From assembly GCA_002471665.1 (NCBI GenBank), contig DKQK01000049.1, forward strand, positions 19,502 to 58,360: a DNA stretch of 38,859 nucleotides. The letters run 5' to 3'. Both the position numbers and the translations under genes were made by a program. Under the pieces are notes generated by a model. That model was not told where the DNA came from, did not search any database, and was given only the letters and a program-made list of their open reading frames with translations. Shown here in pieces: positions 8,696 through 17,307 of this stretch. The first letter of the stretch is position 1. Each line of letters begins with the position of its first letter. The stretch comes from Gammaproteobacteria bacterium UBA7310 (GTDB taxonomy: Bacteria > Pseudomonadota > Gammaproteobacteria > Pseudomonadales > Ketobacteraceae).

Positions 8696-10450
8696 TTGAA
8701 CCTCCTGCCATTGGATAAGAAAATCGTTGGGGCGCTGTTGCTGGGATTATTACTGGCCCTGCCCTCGTTGTGGGTGGGTATGCAGCTGGATGATTATTTT
8801 CACTGGGGGCTGGTGACCCAGCGCAGCCAGGTGTTGCAAACCGTGAGTCCGGCCAGCCCCTATGGCCTGTTCAGTTTTGTGGATGGCGACCCGGCACGGG
8901 TGATGGATTTGATGAACCTTGGGCTGGCGCCCTGGTGGACCTATCCCCAGGTGGAATACGCTTTCTGGCGCCCGCTCACCGAACTCACCCATGGTCTGGA
9001 TTATTCCCTGTGGCCACAACACCCCATGCTCATGCACGTGCACAGCATGTTGTATTTTGGTTTGATGCTGGTGTTCGGGTTTCGCCTGTTCCGAAAAATC
9101 CAGGGGGATTCGGCGGCCTGGGTGTGGGCCATGTTCCTGTTTGCCCTGTCTTATACCCATGGTGTTCCGGCGGGGTGGCTGGCCAACCGCAATGCCGTGC
9201 TGGCGGTGCTGTTTGTGATTTTGACCCTGTCGTCCCATCACCGTTGGCGTGAGGGCAACCGTAGTCCGTTGGATTTTCGCTCCAGTATTTTCTTTGCCCT
9301 GGGGTTGCTGTGCGGGGAGATGGCGGTGACCGCGGGCGCTTACCTGTTCGCCTATGCCATGGTGCTGGAGCGGGGCCCGTTCCGGGATCGTTTGTTCTCG
9401 TTGCTGCCCTATGGCGTAATTGGTGCCGCCTGGTTGGGGATGCGCTCGTTGCTGGGCTACGGTGCCAGCGGCTCCGGTCACTATATCGATGTTTTGCAAA
9501 CGCCCGGGCTGTTTATTCAGACGCTGGTGGGGCGCGGCCTGGACCTGCTGGGTGGTTTGTTCTGGGTGGTGCCGCCTGAACTGGGCTCCGGTTTGCCGGA
9601 GATCCGCCGGCTGGCCTACCTGGGATTGTTCGTGGGGTTGATGTGGGTGGCCTGGCCGCTGTTGAAAACCGATCGCCGGGCCCGCTTCTGGTTGCTGGGT
9701 GCATTGTTGTGTCTGGTGCCGGTGGCCAGCACCATTCCCCATAGCCGTTTGTTGATTGCCGCCAGTGTGGGGGCTGCCGGGTTTTTGGGATTGCTGCTGC
9801 AGGCCTGGCGCACTGCCGGTCTGGCACCATCCGGCGCACGCAAAGCGGCGACCACTGTGCTGGCCGCAATCCTGGTGGTGTTGCACCTGGGCCTGTCCGC
9901 CCTGTTGTTGCCGTTGGAAATGGTGTCCATGCGCATGGTGGGGGACAACTATCTGAACAGTGGTGCGCAATCCTGGGATCTGAGCGATATTCCCCGGGAG
10001 ACCACGCCGATTTTAATCAATCCCCCCCTGTCCAGTGCGGGGGGGTATATCAATGGGGTGCGGGCCTATCAGGGCTTGCCGGTGGCTGCGAAAACCTGGT
10101 TGTTGGCGTCCGGCCTGCAGCCGCTGACCCTCACTGTGCTGAACGATCACACTCTCGATTTGTACAGCCCAGAAGGGCTCTACGACCCCGTGCAGGAAGG
10201 GGTTTTGCGGGGGCCGCAGGCGCCCTTTGCGGTGGGTGACAGCGTGCAGCTGGCGGGCATGATTGTCACGGTAATGGAAGTCCGTAACGGGGTGCCGCTC
10301 AGGGCCCGTTTCCAGTTTGCTCACCCCCTGAGCAGTGATCACTACCGCTTTTCACACTGGAACAGCGGCCAGGTGGCGCCCTGTGTGTTACCGGGCAAAC
10401 AGCAATCCATCGAATTGAGGGTGGATTCCGCCCACTGTGCCGGGCCCTGA
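8696..10450 (+). CDS. Uncharacterised polytopic membrane protein, GT-C glycosyltransferase-like
   Basis: 584 residues with roughly ten to twelve hydrophobic segments up to about residue 415 and a soluble C-terminal domain of about 170 residues. I do not recognise a named family with certainty. The first loop has QLDDYFHWG (residues 27-35), an acidic pair typical of GT-C sugar transferases, and it is followed by FWRPLTELTHGLDYSLWP and a His-containing helix (MHVHSMLYFG), a pattern like that of TMTC/PMT-type O-mannosyltransferases. I infer a lipid-sugar-dependent transferase acting on the periplasmic side. TTG start with GAGGAA five bases upstream, one base after the acyltransferase stop. The two genes may decorate the same glycan. 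Confidence 0.6.
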   Translation: MNLLPLDKKIVGALLLGLLLALPSLWVGMQLDDYFHWGLVTQRSQVLQTVSPASPYGLFSFVDGDPARVMDLMNLGLAPWWTYPQVEYAFWRPLTELTHGLDYSLWPQHPMLMHVHSMLYFGLMLVFGFRLFRKIQGDSAAWVWAMFLFALSYTHGVPAGWLANRNAVLAVLFVILTLSSHHRWREGNRSPLDFRSSIFFALGLLCGEMAVTAGAYLFAYAMVLERGPFRDRLFSLLPYGVIGAAWLGMRSLLGYGASGSGHYIDVLQTPGLFIQTLVGRGLDLLGGLFWVVPPELGSGLPEIRRLAYLGLFVGLMWVAWPLLKTDRRARFWLLGALLCLVPVASTIPHSRLLIAASVGAAGFLGLLLQAWRTAGLAPSGARKAATTVLAAILVVLHLGLSALLLPLEMVSMRMVGDNYLNSGAQSWDLSDIPRETTPILINPPLSSAGGYINGVRAYQGLPVAAKTWLLASGLQPLTLTVLNDHTLDLYSPEGLYDPVQEGVLRGPQAPFAVGDSVQLAGMIVTVMEVRNGVPLRARFQFAHPLSSDHYRFSHWNSGQVAPCVLPGKQQSIELRVDSAHCAGP

Positions 10451-10570
10451 GCCAGCACCGGGCGCTCTGTTGCAGATCATGGTGTCGTGACGTACCTTGG
10501 CGGATAATGTCGGGCACTGTCGACCCGAATTGAAACTCGCGCCCAATTTATAAAAAGGATCGTTGCCCCC

Positions 10571-13513
10571 ATGACTCTGTTTGCTCCGGAGCGCTTTCCG
10601 GATTCTGTGCAACCTGCTCTGCAACCCAACCTTGACCGACTGCAGGACGCGTTTGCGGAAGCCGATCTGATGGCGGCCGTGGCGGCACTGGACACGCAAA
10701 CCCTGCGCCAATTGGAAGCCTGTGTGCTGGCCAGTGATTACGTGGTCGACCAACTGGTGCGATACCCCCGGTTGCTGTTGCAGTTGGTGGACAGCGGGGA
10801 TTTGCTCAGCCGCTACGGGAATGACCGATATCGATCTGCCCTGCAGACTCAGTTGGCAGGCGCCCAGGATGAGGCGGCCTTGGCCAGGGTGCTGCGTCAG
10901 TTCCGGCGCCGGGAAATGGTGCGCATCATCTGGCGGGACAGTTGTGGTCTGGCGGATTTTCAGGAAACCGTGGGCGACCTCAGTCATTTGGCGGATGCCT
11001 GCATTGATGGGGCACTGGATAAACTCTATGGCTGGATGGAGCCGGAGTTCGGCTTGCCGTACTACCACCCATCGCCATCACCATCGTCACAACAGGGCCA
11101 GCCCATGCCCATGGTGGTGCTGGGCATGGGCAAGCTGGGTGCCTGCGAACTGAACCTCTCCTCTGATATCGATCTTATGTTTGCTTATGCCCATGAGGGT
11201 GAAACCCGGGGTGGGCGCCGCTCCCTGGCCCATCGGGATTTCTTTACCCGCTTGGGGCAGAAGCTGATCAAGGCATTGGATGAAAACACCGTGGACGGCT
11301 TTGTGTTCCGGGTGGATATGCGCCTGCGCCCCTATGGCAGCAGCGGGGCTTTGGCGCTGAATTTCCGCGCCATGGAAAGTTACTACGAAGAGCAGGGGCG
11401 GGAGTGGGAGCGCTACGCCATGATCAAGGCCCGTGCCATTGGTTCCGATAATGGTGACGGGGATGAATTGCTGCGGCGGTTGCGACCGTTTGTGTATCGC
11501 CGCTATGTGGATTTTGGTGTTATTGAATCGTTGCGGGAACTGAAAAAACTGATCAATCAGGAGGTGCTGCGCAAGGGCAACGAGGACAACGTCAAAACCG
11601 GTGCCGGCGGTATCCGCGAAGTGGAGTTCATTGCTCAGGTGTTTCAACTGATTCGCGGTGGCCAGGATGTGGCATTGCAACAGCGCAATCTGATGCAGGT
11701 GATGGGCATCATTCGCGATCTGGAACTGCTGCCCGCCGCCGTCATTCAGTCCCTGTGTGACGATTACGTGTTGCTGCGCAATGTGGAACACCGTATTCAG
11801 GCGTTGCAGGATCGCCAGACGCAATTGCTGCCCACCGACCCGCTGCAGCAGGCACGCATCGCCGTGGGCATGGGGTATGCGGATTGGGCGGGCTTCTACC
11901 AGGTGTTGGGGCAGGCGCGGCAACGGGTGCGCAGCCATTTTGATGCCTTGATTGCCGCGCCGCAGGATCAGGATGAGGTGGTGGTGCGGGATCAGGCGGT
12001 GGCATTGTGGATGACAGAACAGTCCGGTGCGGAAGGGCAGGAGGATTTGCAGGCACTGGGGTTCCGAGCGCTGGAGTCGAGCTGGCATCTGTTGCATGAG
12101 TTTCGCACCAGCCGTCAGGTCACCCACCAGCAGGCAGTGGGGCGGGAGCGTCTGGACAAACTGATGCCCATGCTGATCAATGCCTGTGCCCAGCAGGCCG
12201 ATCCGGACCTGACCCTGCAGCGGGTACTGCGGCTGGTGGAAGCCATCCTGCGCCGGTCTGCCTATATTGCCCTGTTGGTGGAAAACCCCCATTCCCTGGA
12301 ACGTCTGGCCATGCTGTTTGCTGCCAGCCCGTGGGTGGCGGATACCATTGCCCGTTACCCCATGTTGCTGGATACCCTGCTGAATGAAGCAACCCTGCTT
12401 AACCCCCTGGATGTGGACACCCTCAAGAACGAACTGCGCCAGGTGCTGCTGCGCATACCCGAGGACGATCTGGAACGGCAGATGGACGCCCTGCGCCAGT
12501 TCAAACACAGCCATGTGCTGCGGGTGGCCGCCTCAGAGATAGCAGAAACGCTACCTCTGATGAAAGTGAGCGATTACTTAACCTGGCTGGCGGAAACCCT
12601 GTTGCAGGCGGTACTGGAGCTGGCCTGGCATCAGATGGTGGATAAATACGGGCGCCCGACGCGGGCAGACGGCACTCCCTGTGAGCAGGATTTCATCATC
12701 GTCGGCTACGGCAAAGTGGGGGGGATCGAGCTCAGTTACAGCTCGGATCTGGATCTGGTGTTCATCCATGATGCGGATTCCAGCGGCGTCACCGACGGCG
12801 ACAAGAGCATTGATAACAACGTGTTTTTTGCCCGCCTGGGGCAGCGCATCATTCATATCCTGACCAGCAAAATGGCCTCCGGTGAACTCTACGAAACCGA
12901 TATGCGGCTGCGGCCATCCGGTAATTCCGGCTTGCTGGTGAGCTCCCTTAAGGCCTTTCAGGATTATCAGGAAAACAACGCCTGGAATTGGGAACACCAG
13001 GCCCTGGTACGGGCTCGGGTGGTGGCCGGCTGTCCGCGGCTGGCCCGGCGTTTCGCCGAGGTGCGGGAAGCCGTGCTGTCTCGGCCCCGGGATGAAGCGC
13101 AACTGCGGCAGGAGGTGGTGGCCATGCGGGAAAAAATGCTGGGCCATCTTAGCACTTACAAGGAACTGGAACTGAATGAAGCCCGCTTGGCTGCCGACTG
13201 CAGCTTCGATCTGAAGCAGGATCCCGGCGGCATTGTTGATATAGAATTTCTGGCCCAGTACCTGGTGTTGCGCTGGTCGGCCCAGAAGCCCGCCATGACC
13301 CGCTGGACCGACAACATGCGCATTCTGGACAGCGCCCTCGAACAGGCCATTCTCAGTGCCGAGCAGGTGACTGCCCTGCAAAATGCCTATTTGCTGTATC
13401 GCAGTCAGACCCATGCTCTGGCCCTGCAGCATGGGAGCGGCAAGGTGAGTGCGGAACAGTTTGTGGAACAACGCCGGCAGGTACGTGAAATCTGGCGTAA
13501 AACCTTCAATTAA
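10571..13513 (+). CDS. glnE: Bifunctional glutamine synthetase adenylyltransferase / adenylyl-removing enzyme
   Basis: Cytoplasmic nitrogen-control enzyme of 980 residues (E. coli GlnE is about 946). It adds AMP to, and removes it by phosphorolysis from, a tyrosine of glutamine synthetase, in response to glutamine and the PII protein. The two nucleotidyltransferase domains are visible: the N-terminal adenylyl-removing domain has LNLSSDIDLMF with Asp199 and Asp201, and the C-terminal adenylylating domain has LSYSSDLDLVF with Asp726 and Asp728. Both are followed by the expected DMRLRP motif. The long middle part is the regulatory linker. ATG start with an AAGGAT site eleven bases upstream. ilvE follows 109 bases later, an arrangement I recall from Pseudomonas. 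Confidence 0.97.
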   Translation: MTLFAPERFPDSVQPALQPNLDRLQDAFAEADLMAAVAALDTQTLRQLEACVLASDYVVDQLVRYPRLLLQLVDSGDLLSRYGNDRYRSALQTQLAGAQDEAALARVLRQFRRREMVRIIWRDSCGLADFQETVGDLSHLADACIDGALDKLYGWMEPEFGLPYYHPSPSPSSQQGQPMPMVVLGMGKLGACELNLSSDIDLMFAYAHEGETRGGRRSLAHRDFFTRLGQKLIKALDENTVDGFVFRVDMRLRPYGSSGALALNFRAMESYYEEQGREWERYAMIKARAIGSDNGDGDELLRRLRPFVYRRYVDFGVIESLRELKKLINQEVLRKGNEDNVKTGAGGIREVEFIAQVFQLIRGGQDVALQQRNLMQVMGIIRDLELLPAAVIQSLCDDYVLLRNVEHRIQALQDRQTQLLPTDPLQQARIAVGMGYADWAGFYQVLGQARQRVRSHFDALIAAPQDQDEVVVRDQAVALWMTEQSGAEGQEDLQALGFRALESSWHLLHEFRTSRQVTHQQAVGRERLDKLMPMLINACAQQADPDLTLQRVLRLVEAILRRSAYIALLVENPHSLERLAMLFAASPWVADTIARYPMLLDTLLNEATLLNPLDVDTLKNELRQVLLRIPEDDLERQMDALRQFKHSHVLRVAASEIAETLPLMKVSDYLTWLAETLLQAVLELAWHQMVDKYGRPTRADGTPCEQDFIIVGYGKVGGIELSYSSDLDLVFIHDADSSGVTDGDKSIDNNVFFARLGQRIIHILTSKMASGELYETDMRLRPSGNSGLLVSSLKAFQDYQENNAWNWEHQALVRARVVAGCPRLARRFAEVREAVLSRPRDEAQLRQEVVAMREKMLGHLSTYKELELNEARLAADCSFDLKQDPGGIVDIEFLAQYLVLRWSAQKPAMTRWTDNMRILDSALEQAILSAEQVTALQNAYLLYRSQTHALALQHGSGKVSAEQFVEQRRQVREIWRKTFN

Positions 13514-13557
13514 TGTGATATAGTTGCGGGTCCCGGTGGCCCGTACCCTGCGGGCTC

Positions 13558-13585
13558 CGGCTATAATCCAGTACGGCTATAATCC
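13558..13585 (+). repeat. Tandem 12-base repeat containing two perfect TATAAT boxes before ilvE
   Basis: CGGCTATAATCC occurs at 13558-13569 and again at 13574-13585 (period 16). Each copy holds a consensus -10 hexamer (13562-13567 and 13578-13583). I find no good -35 at the right distance from either. The second box would place a transcription start about 30 bases before the ilvE ATG. Confidence 0.6.
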
Positions 13586-13622
13586 GTAGAGGAATCCCCA
13601 ATTTTTGAAGGAGAAGTAGATC

Positions 13623-14543
13623 ATGTCCATGGCCGACCGTGACGGTCTAATCTGGTTTGACGGAGAAATGGTTCCCTGGCGCGATGCCCGGGTGCATGTG
13701 CTGACACACACCCTGCATTACGGCATGGGTGTCTTTGAAGGTGTCCGCGCGTATGAAACCGTCAAAGGCCCGGGCATTTTCCGCTTGCAGGAACACACCG
13801 ACCGTTTGTTCCGCTCCGCGCATATCATGAACATGAAGATTCCCTTCTCCAAAGAGCAGGTGAACGAAGCCCAGCTGGCGGCGGTGCGGGAAAACGATCT
13901 GCCTCACGCCTACCTGCGACCCATGGTGTTTTACGGATCAGAAGGCATGGGCCTGCGGGCCAATAACCTCAAGGTGCACATGATTGTGGCGGCCTGGGAA
14001 TGGCCTGCCTATATGACCCCGGAAGCCAAAGAGATCGGTATCAAGGTACGCACTTCGTCCTATACCCGTCATCACGTCAACATCACCATGTGTAAGGCCA
14101 AGGCCAACGGCAACTACATTAACTCCATGCTGGCGTTGAACGAGGCGTTGTCCTGTGGTGCCGAAGAAGCCCTGTTGCTGGACCCGGAGGGCTACGTTGC
14201 CGAAGGCAGCGGTGAAAACGTCTTTATCGTGTATAACGGAAAACTCTATACACCGGAACTGACTTCCTGCCTGGATGGCATCACCCGTGCCACGGTGATC
14301 ACCCTGGCGGAAGAGCTGGGCTACGAAGTTATCGAGAAGCGCATCACCCGTGATGAAGTCTATGTTGCCGATGAAGCCTTCTTTACCGGTACCGCAGCGG
14401 AGGTGTTGCCCATTCAGCAGTTGGACGGCCGTGTGATTGGTTCCGGTAAGCGCGGGCCCATCACCGAGCAACTGCAAAAACTGTATTTTGATCACGTCAT
14501 GGGGCGCACCGACAAGCATCCGGAGTGGATCAGCCTGGTTTAA
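13623..14543 (+). CDS. ilvE: Branched-chain amino acid aminotransferase
   Basis: PLP-dependent class IV aminotransferase, 306 residues, the usual bacterial IlvE length. It catalyses the last step of leucine, isoleucine and valine synthesis and the first of their breakdown. The lysine that binds PLP is Lys160 in AKANGNY; LHYGMGVFEGVRAY near the N-terminus and EGSGENVF further on are family hallmarks, as is the C-terminal FFTGTAAEV stretch that binds the cofactor phosphate. Start ATG with a clear GGAG eight to ten bases upstream. It ends in a strong terminator, which separates it from the glycan genes that follow. Confidence 0.97.
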   Translation: MSMADRDGLIWFDGEMVPWRDARVHVLTHTLHYGMGVFEGVRAYETVKGPGIFRLQEHTDRLFRSAHIMNMKIPFSKEQVNEAQLAAVRENDLPHAYLRPMVFYGSEGMGLRANNLKVHMIVAAWEWPAYMTPEAKEIGIKVRTSSYTRHHVNITMCKAKANGNYINSMLALNEALSCGAEEALLLDPEGYVAEGSGENVFIVYNGKLYTPELTSCLDGITRATVITLAEELGYEVIEKRITRDEVYVADEAFFTGTAAEVLPIQQLDGRVIGSGKRGPITEQLQKLYFDHVMGRTDKHPEWISLV

Positions 14544-14569
14544 GGCGGCAACCATTGTGATCATCCTTA

Positions 14570-14603
14570 AAAACCGCAGGTGGTGAACCTGCGGTTTTGT
14601 TTT
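14570..14603 (+). terminator. Rho-independent terminator of ilvE
   Basis: An 11-bp perfect stem AAAACCGCAGG (14570-14580) / CCTGCGGTTTT (14588-14598) with a seven-base loop and a following T-run. The A-run on the other side would also allow termination of leftward transcripts. The hairpin rules out the GTG at 14580 as a start for the next gene. Confidence 0.92.
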
Positions 14604-14645
14604 ATGAACGATCCTGAATTAAGCAGCACAACGGGCAGGCACAGC

Positions 14646-15560
14646 ATGAAAGACGCAACATCCCGCGTATTATGGGTGGTGACGGATGAAAAGCCGGGCC
14701 ATCGCAGCCAGCAGGAAGGGCTGGTGGAGCGCTTGCAGGCGCTGGCCAGTTTCGACGTGTTCTGGTTGAATGTAGAGAGCCTGGATATCTCCCTGCTGGA
14801 TGTGTTGCTGCGCCGGCGTATCAAGCCCGAGCTGCCGGCACCGGACTGGATTCTGGGGGCGGGTGCCGGTACCCATAGCCTGATTCTGAAACTGAAACGA
14901 ATTTTTCGCGCCAAAACCATCTTGTTGATGCGCGGGGCTTTCCCCATGGCTTTGTTCGACGCCAATATCACCCCAGTGCACGACAACCCGCCCAAACGCC
15001 GCAATGTGCTGCCCACCACCGGCGTGATGAATCCGGTGGTGCCCCGCTATGAAGGCCGGGATGAGCATACCGGTACCTTCCTCATTGGCGGTGTCAACGA
15101 TCATTACCAGTGGGATGACGCCTGGATCATCGAACAGGTGGCACGCATTTGCCGGGCCCAGCCCCAGGTACAGTGGACCTTGACGGATTCACGCCGCTCA
15201 CCGGACGCATTCTTGCCGGCCTTGAAGGCGCTGGCGTTGCCTAACCTCACGCTTATTTCCTACCGGGATACCCAACGGGGATTCATCAAGCAGCAGCTGG
15301 ACACCACCGGGCAGTTGTGGGTGACCCGTGACAGCGTGTCCATGGTGTATGAGTGCATTACCTCCGGCGCCCCCACCGGATTGCTGGATTTGAAACCGCT
15401 GCGTCAATCCCGGGTGGTGAAAGACATGGATAAATTGTTGCAGCAGGGCTGGGTGCAGGACTATGCCCAGTGGGACATACAGCAGCCATTGCCGGTGACG
15501 GAAACTAAATTGTGGGAAGCGGACCGGGGCGCCCGCTGGCTGCTGGATTTTTTACGCTAG
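14646..15560 (+). CDS. ELM1-family protein (PF06258-type), GT-B-like
   Basis: 304 residues from the chosen ATG. Bacterial members of the 'mitochondrial fission ELM1' family are common beside LPS core genes and have a GT-B-like fold; their activity is not established. Seen here: DEKPGHRSQQEGL near the N-terminus, GAGTHS, the signature PVHDNPPKRRNVLPTTGVMN, and near the C-terminus TRDSVSMVYE followed by GAPTGLLDL, which resembles the nucleotide-sugar-binding half of GT-B enzymes. The frame is open further upstream but that part lies in the ilvE terminator. ATG 14604 is the alternative start; 14646 fits the family N-terminus better, although its ribosome site is poor. The stop overlaps the stop of the convergent glycosyltransferase. 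Confidence 0.82.
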   Translation: MKDATSRVLWVVTDEKPGHRSQQEGLVERLQALASFDVFWLNVESLDISLLDVLLRRRIKPELPAPDWILGAGAGTHSLILKLKRIFRAKTILLMRGAFPMALFDANITPVHDNPPKRRNVLPTTGVMNPVVPRYEGRDEHTGTFLIGGVNDHYQWDDAWIIEQVARICRAQPQVQWTLTDSRRSPDAFLPALKALALPNLTLISYRDTQRGFIKQQLDTTGQLWVTRDSVSMVYECITSGAPTGLLDLKPLRQSRVVKDMDKLLQQGWVQDYAQWDIQQPLPVTETKLWEADRGARWLLDFLR

Positions 15561-16597
15561 CGACGAATGCGCGAGTAGAATTCCACGTATTGTTGCACGA
15601 TGTGATTTTTGCAATAGCCCTCAGCGTACACCCGGCTGCCGCCTTCGATCAGGCTTTGCCGTAAATCCTTGCTTCCCAGCACCCGCAGAACCGCTTTGGC
15701 CAGGGCATCGGCGTCATCAATGGGGGTGATCAATCCACTGACCCCGTCGGTAATGGCTTCGCCGGGACCCTGGGAATGGGTGGCCACGATGGGGCAGCGG
15801 TGGGCCCAGGATTCCATCACGATGGAGCCCAGGCCCTCGTGCCGTGACGGGCACACAAACAGGTCGACGCTGGCCATCAAGGTGGTGACGTCGTTGCGCC
15901 ACCCCAGAAACCGCACCCGTTCGTTCAACCCCAGTTGCCGGCACAACGCTTTCAGGTTGGCCTCCTCCGGCCCGGCGCCCGCCAGCCAGAGGGTGACCTT
16001 TGGCATTTGCGTCATGCTGTGCAGCAGGGTGTCGAAGCCCTTGTTTTCATGCAGGCGCCCCGCCGCCAGAATCAGGGGTTGATCCGCAGGGGTATCGAAG
16101 CTGTCTCGCGCTAACGGCGTTACCGGGGTTTCGTCGGCAAAATTGGGGATATAGACCACCTTGTCTTTGGGGAAGCCGCCGTCGATCATGTGTTGGCAGA
16201 TGCCACGACTGATGCCCACCCAGTAATCCGCATGACGGTAGTATTTCAACTTGTAATAGTGCCCCAGCCGGTTCACCAGTACGTAATGTGGGGAGGCTGG
16301 CGTAGTGCCGCTGGCGCGACTCATCCAGGTCATGACAATGTCGGGATCGTAGGCGTTCAGTGCGCTTACATAGCGACGTTTACCCAGCAGGTCCAGCTTG
16401 CCGCCGAAGCGGAAGCCCTCGGTAAGTACGCTGTTCTCGCGCAAGGCAGCAATGCGGTGAGCGTGATCGCGGATAAAGGCTTTTTGCTGCAACTCCGGCC
16501 GTTCATTTAAGCCACTTACCAGGCGCACAAAAAAGTTTTCGGCACCACCCTGTTCGGCACCCGCCAACACCTGGGCTATGCGGATGGGGTCGGTCAT
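15557..16597 (-). CDS. Glycosyltransferase family 4 protein
   Basis: Cytoplasmic GT-B sugar transferase, 346 residues. The N-terminal half has the acceptor-side glycine loop in AGAEQGGAENFFVRL; the C-terminal half has ILAAGRLHENKGFDTLL, FLGWRNDV and the EX7E motif in HEGLGSIVMESWAHRCPIV, as in retaining GT4 enzymes. It probably adds a sugar to the LPS core. Its ATG overlaps the stop of the YrbL-like gene in ATGA, so the two are translationally coupled. It is the last gene of a leftward set starting near 18344. Confidence 0.9.
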   Translation of the reverse strand: MTDPIRIAQVLAGAEQGGAENFFVRLVSGLNERPELQQKAFIRDHAHRIAALRENSVLTEGFRFGGKLDLLGKRRYVSALNAYDPDIVMTWMSRASGTTPASPHYVLVNRLGHYYKLKYYRHADYWVGISRGICQHMIDGGFPKDKVVYIPNFADETPVTPLARDSFDTPADQPLILAAGRLHENKGFDTLLHSMTQMPKVTLWLAGAGPEEANLKALCRQLGLNERVRFLGWRNDVTTLMASVDLFVCPSRHEGLGSIVMESWAHRCPIVATHSQGPGEAITDGVSGLITPIDDADALAKAVLRVLGSKDLRQSLIEGGSRVYAEGYCKNHIVQQYVEFYSRIRR

Positions 16598-17307
16598 GGT
16601 TTTTCTCCGTTTATTCGGTCATTGTCCAGGCCATTGTGATAGAGCTGGCCGTGATAGCCCGGGAAGCGACCGGTTCCTCGTTGTGACAGTAATTCCTCGA
16701 TGCGCTCCTGCAGATTCTGTATTTTACGTTGCGCTTTTCTGCGCCGGTAGGATAGGGGTTGCAGCCAGTCCGGCAGCATATTGGGTGCGCCCAGCCCATC
16801 GATGATCACCAGCCGCTGCAGGTTGCCGTTGCTATCCCGCTGCACCACCAGGTTATGCAGAATCAGATCCCGGGAGGGCACGGCCAGTTCAAGCCACAGC
16901 CGGGAGAACCGGTTGACCACCTGCTGGCATTGTTCTGTGTAACCGTGATCCCATAGGTACTGTTTCAGGGTATGGGAGATGGGGCCATCGGCGTCCCGAA
17001 TCAGTTCCGAGGTAATGCCACGCCCCATGTCGGTGTCTTCAAAGCCGAAGCAGCGGCTGACCAGGGTGAAAATCTCATCGCCGTAATGATCGTGTAGCCG
17101 TTTCATCACCCTGAACTCCTCCAGGTTGTCATCGAAACTGGAGAGGGGACGCAGATTTTTGGGAAAGCGCTTTTGCGCGCGCAGTTTGGTCAGCGGCCGA
17201 TCCGGCCGCCGTACTTTAATGCAGCGATCCGGGTGTTGTGGATGCACAAAACACAGCCGGTTGCCGCCACGGGCGAAGGGTTCCAGAGCGGACAGCTGCA
17301 ACGTCAT
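16594..17307 (-). CDS. YrbL-family kinase-like protein
   Basis: 237 residues, protein-kinase-like fold, family of E. coli YrbL (PhoP-regulated, about 210 residues, function unclear). The N-terminal part ARGGNRLCFVHP...DRCIKV matches the YrbL glycine loop and beta-3 strand with Lys31; a Glu at 63 or 64 can be the helix-C partner. The catalytic loop is PSRDLILHNLVV with Asp147 and Asn152, and the metal-binding DFG equivalent is IIDGLG with Asp170. All main catalytic residues are thus present. The tail is rich in Arg and Lys. The start is placed at the ATG overlapping the upstream stop (ATGA); the frame runs 12 codons further. With glycosyltransferases coupled on both sides, I infer phosphorylation of a core sugar, the job WaaP does elsewhere. 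Confidence 0.75.
   Translation of the reverse strand: MTLQLSALEPFARGGNRLCFVHPQHPDRCIKVRRPDRPLTKLRAQKRFPKNLRPLSSFDDNLEEFRVMKRLHDHYGDEIFTLVSRCFGFEDTDMGRGITSELIRDADGPISHTLKQYLWDHGYTEQCQQVVNRFSRLWLELAVPSRDLILHNLVVQRDSNGNLQRLVIIDGLGAPNMLPDWLQPLSYRRRKAQRKIQNLQERIEELLSQRGTGRFPGYHGQLYHNGLDNDRINGEKP

Noticed and set aside
8750..9970. A 406-codon open frame on the minus strand.
   Set aside because: Antisense to the GT-C-like gene; its Gln/His-rich, low-complexity product is a typical shadow of GC-rich coding DNA.
11087..12514. A 475-codon open frame on the minus strand inside glnE.
   Set aside because: GlnE is certain on the other strand and the antisense product has no domain I can recognise.
13520..13557. 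GC-rich partial inverted repeats after glnE as a possible terminator.
   Set aside because: The stems are imperfect and no T-run follows on either strand.
14580..14645. A 22-codon N-terminal extension of the ELM1-family gene starting at GTG 14580.
   Set aside because: The GTG lies inside the ilvE terminator stem and the added residues do not belong to the family.
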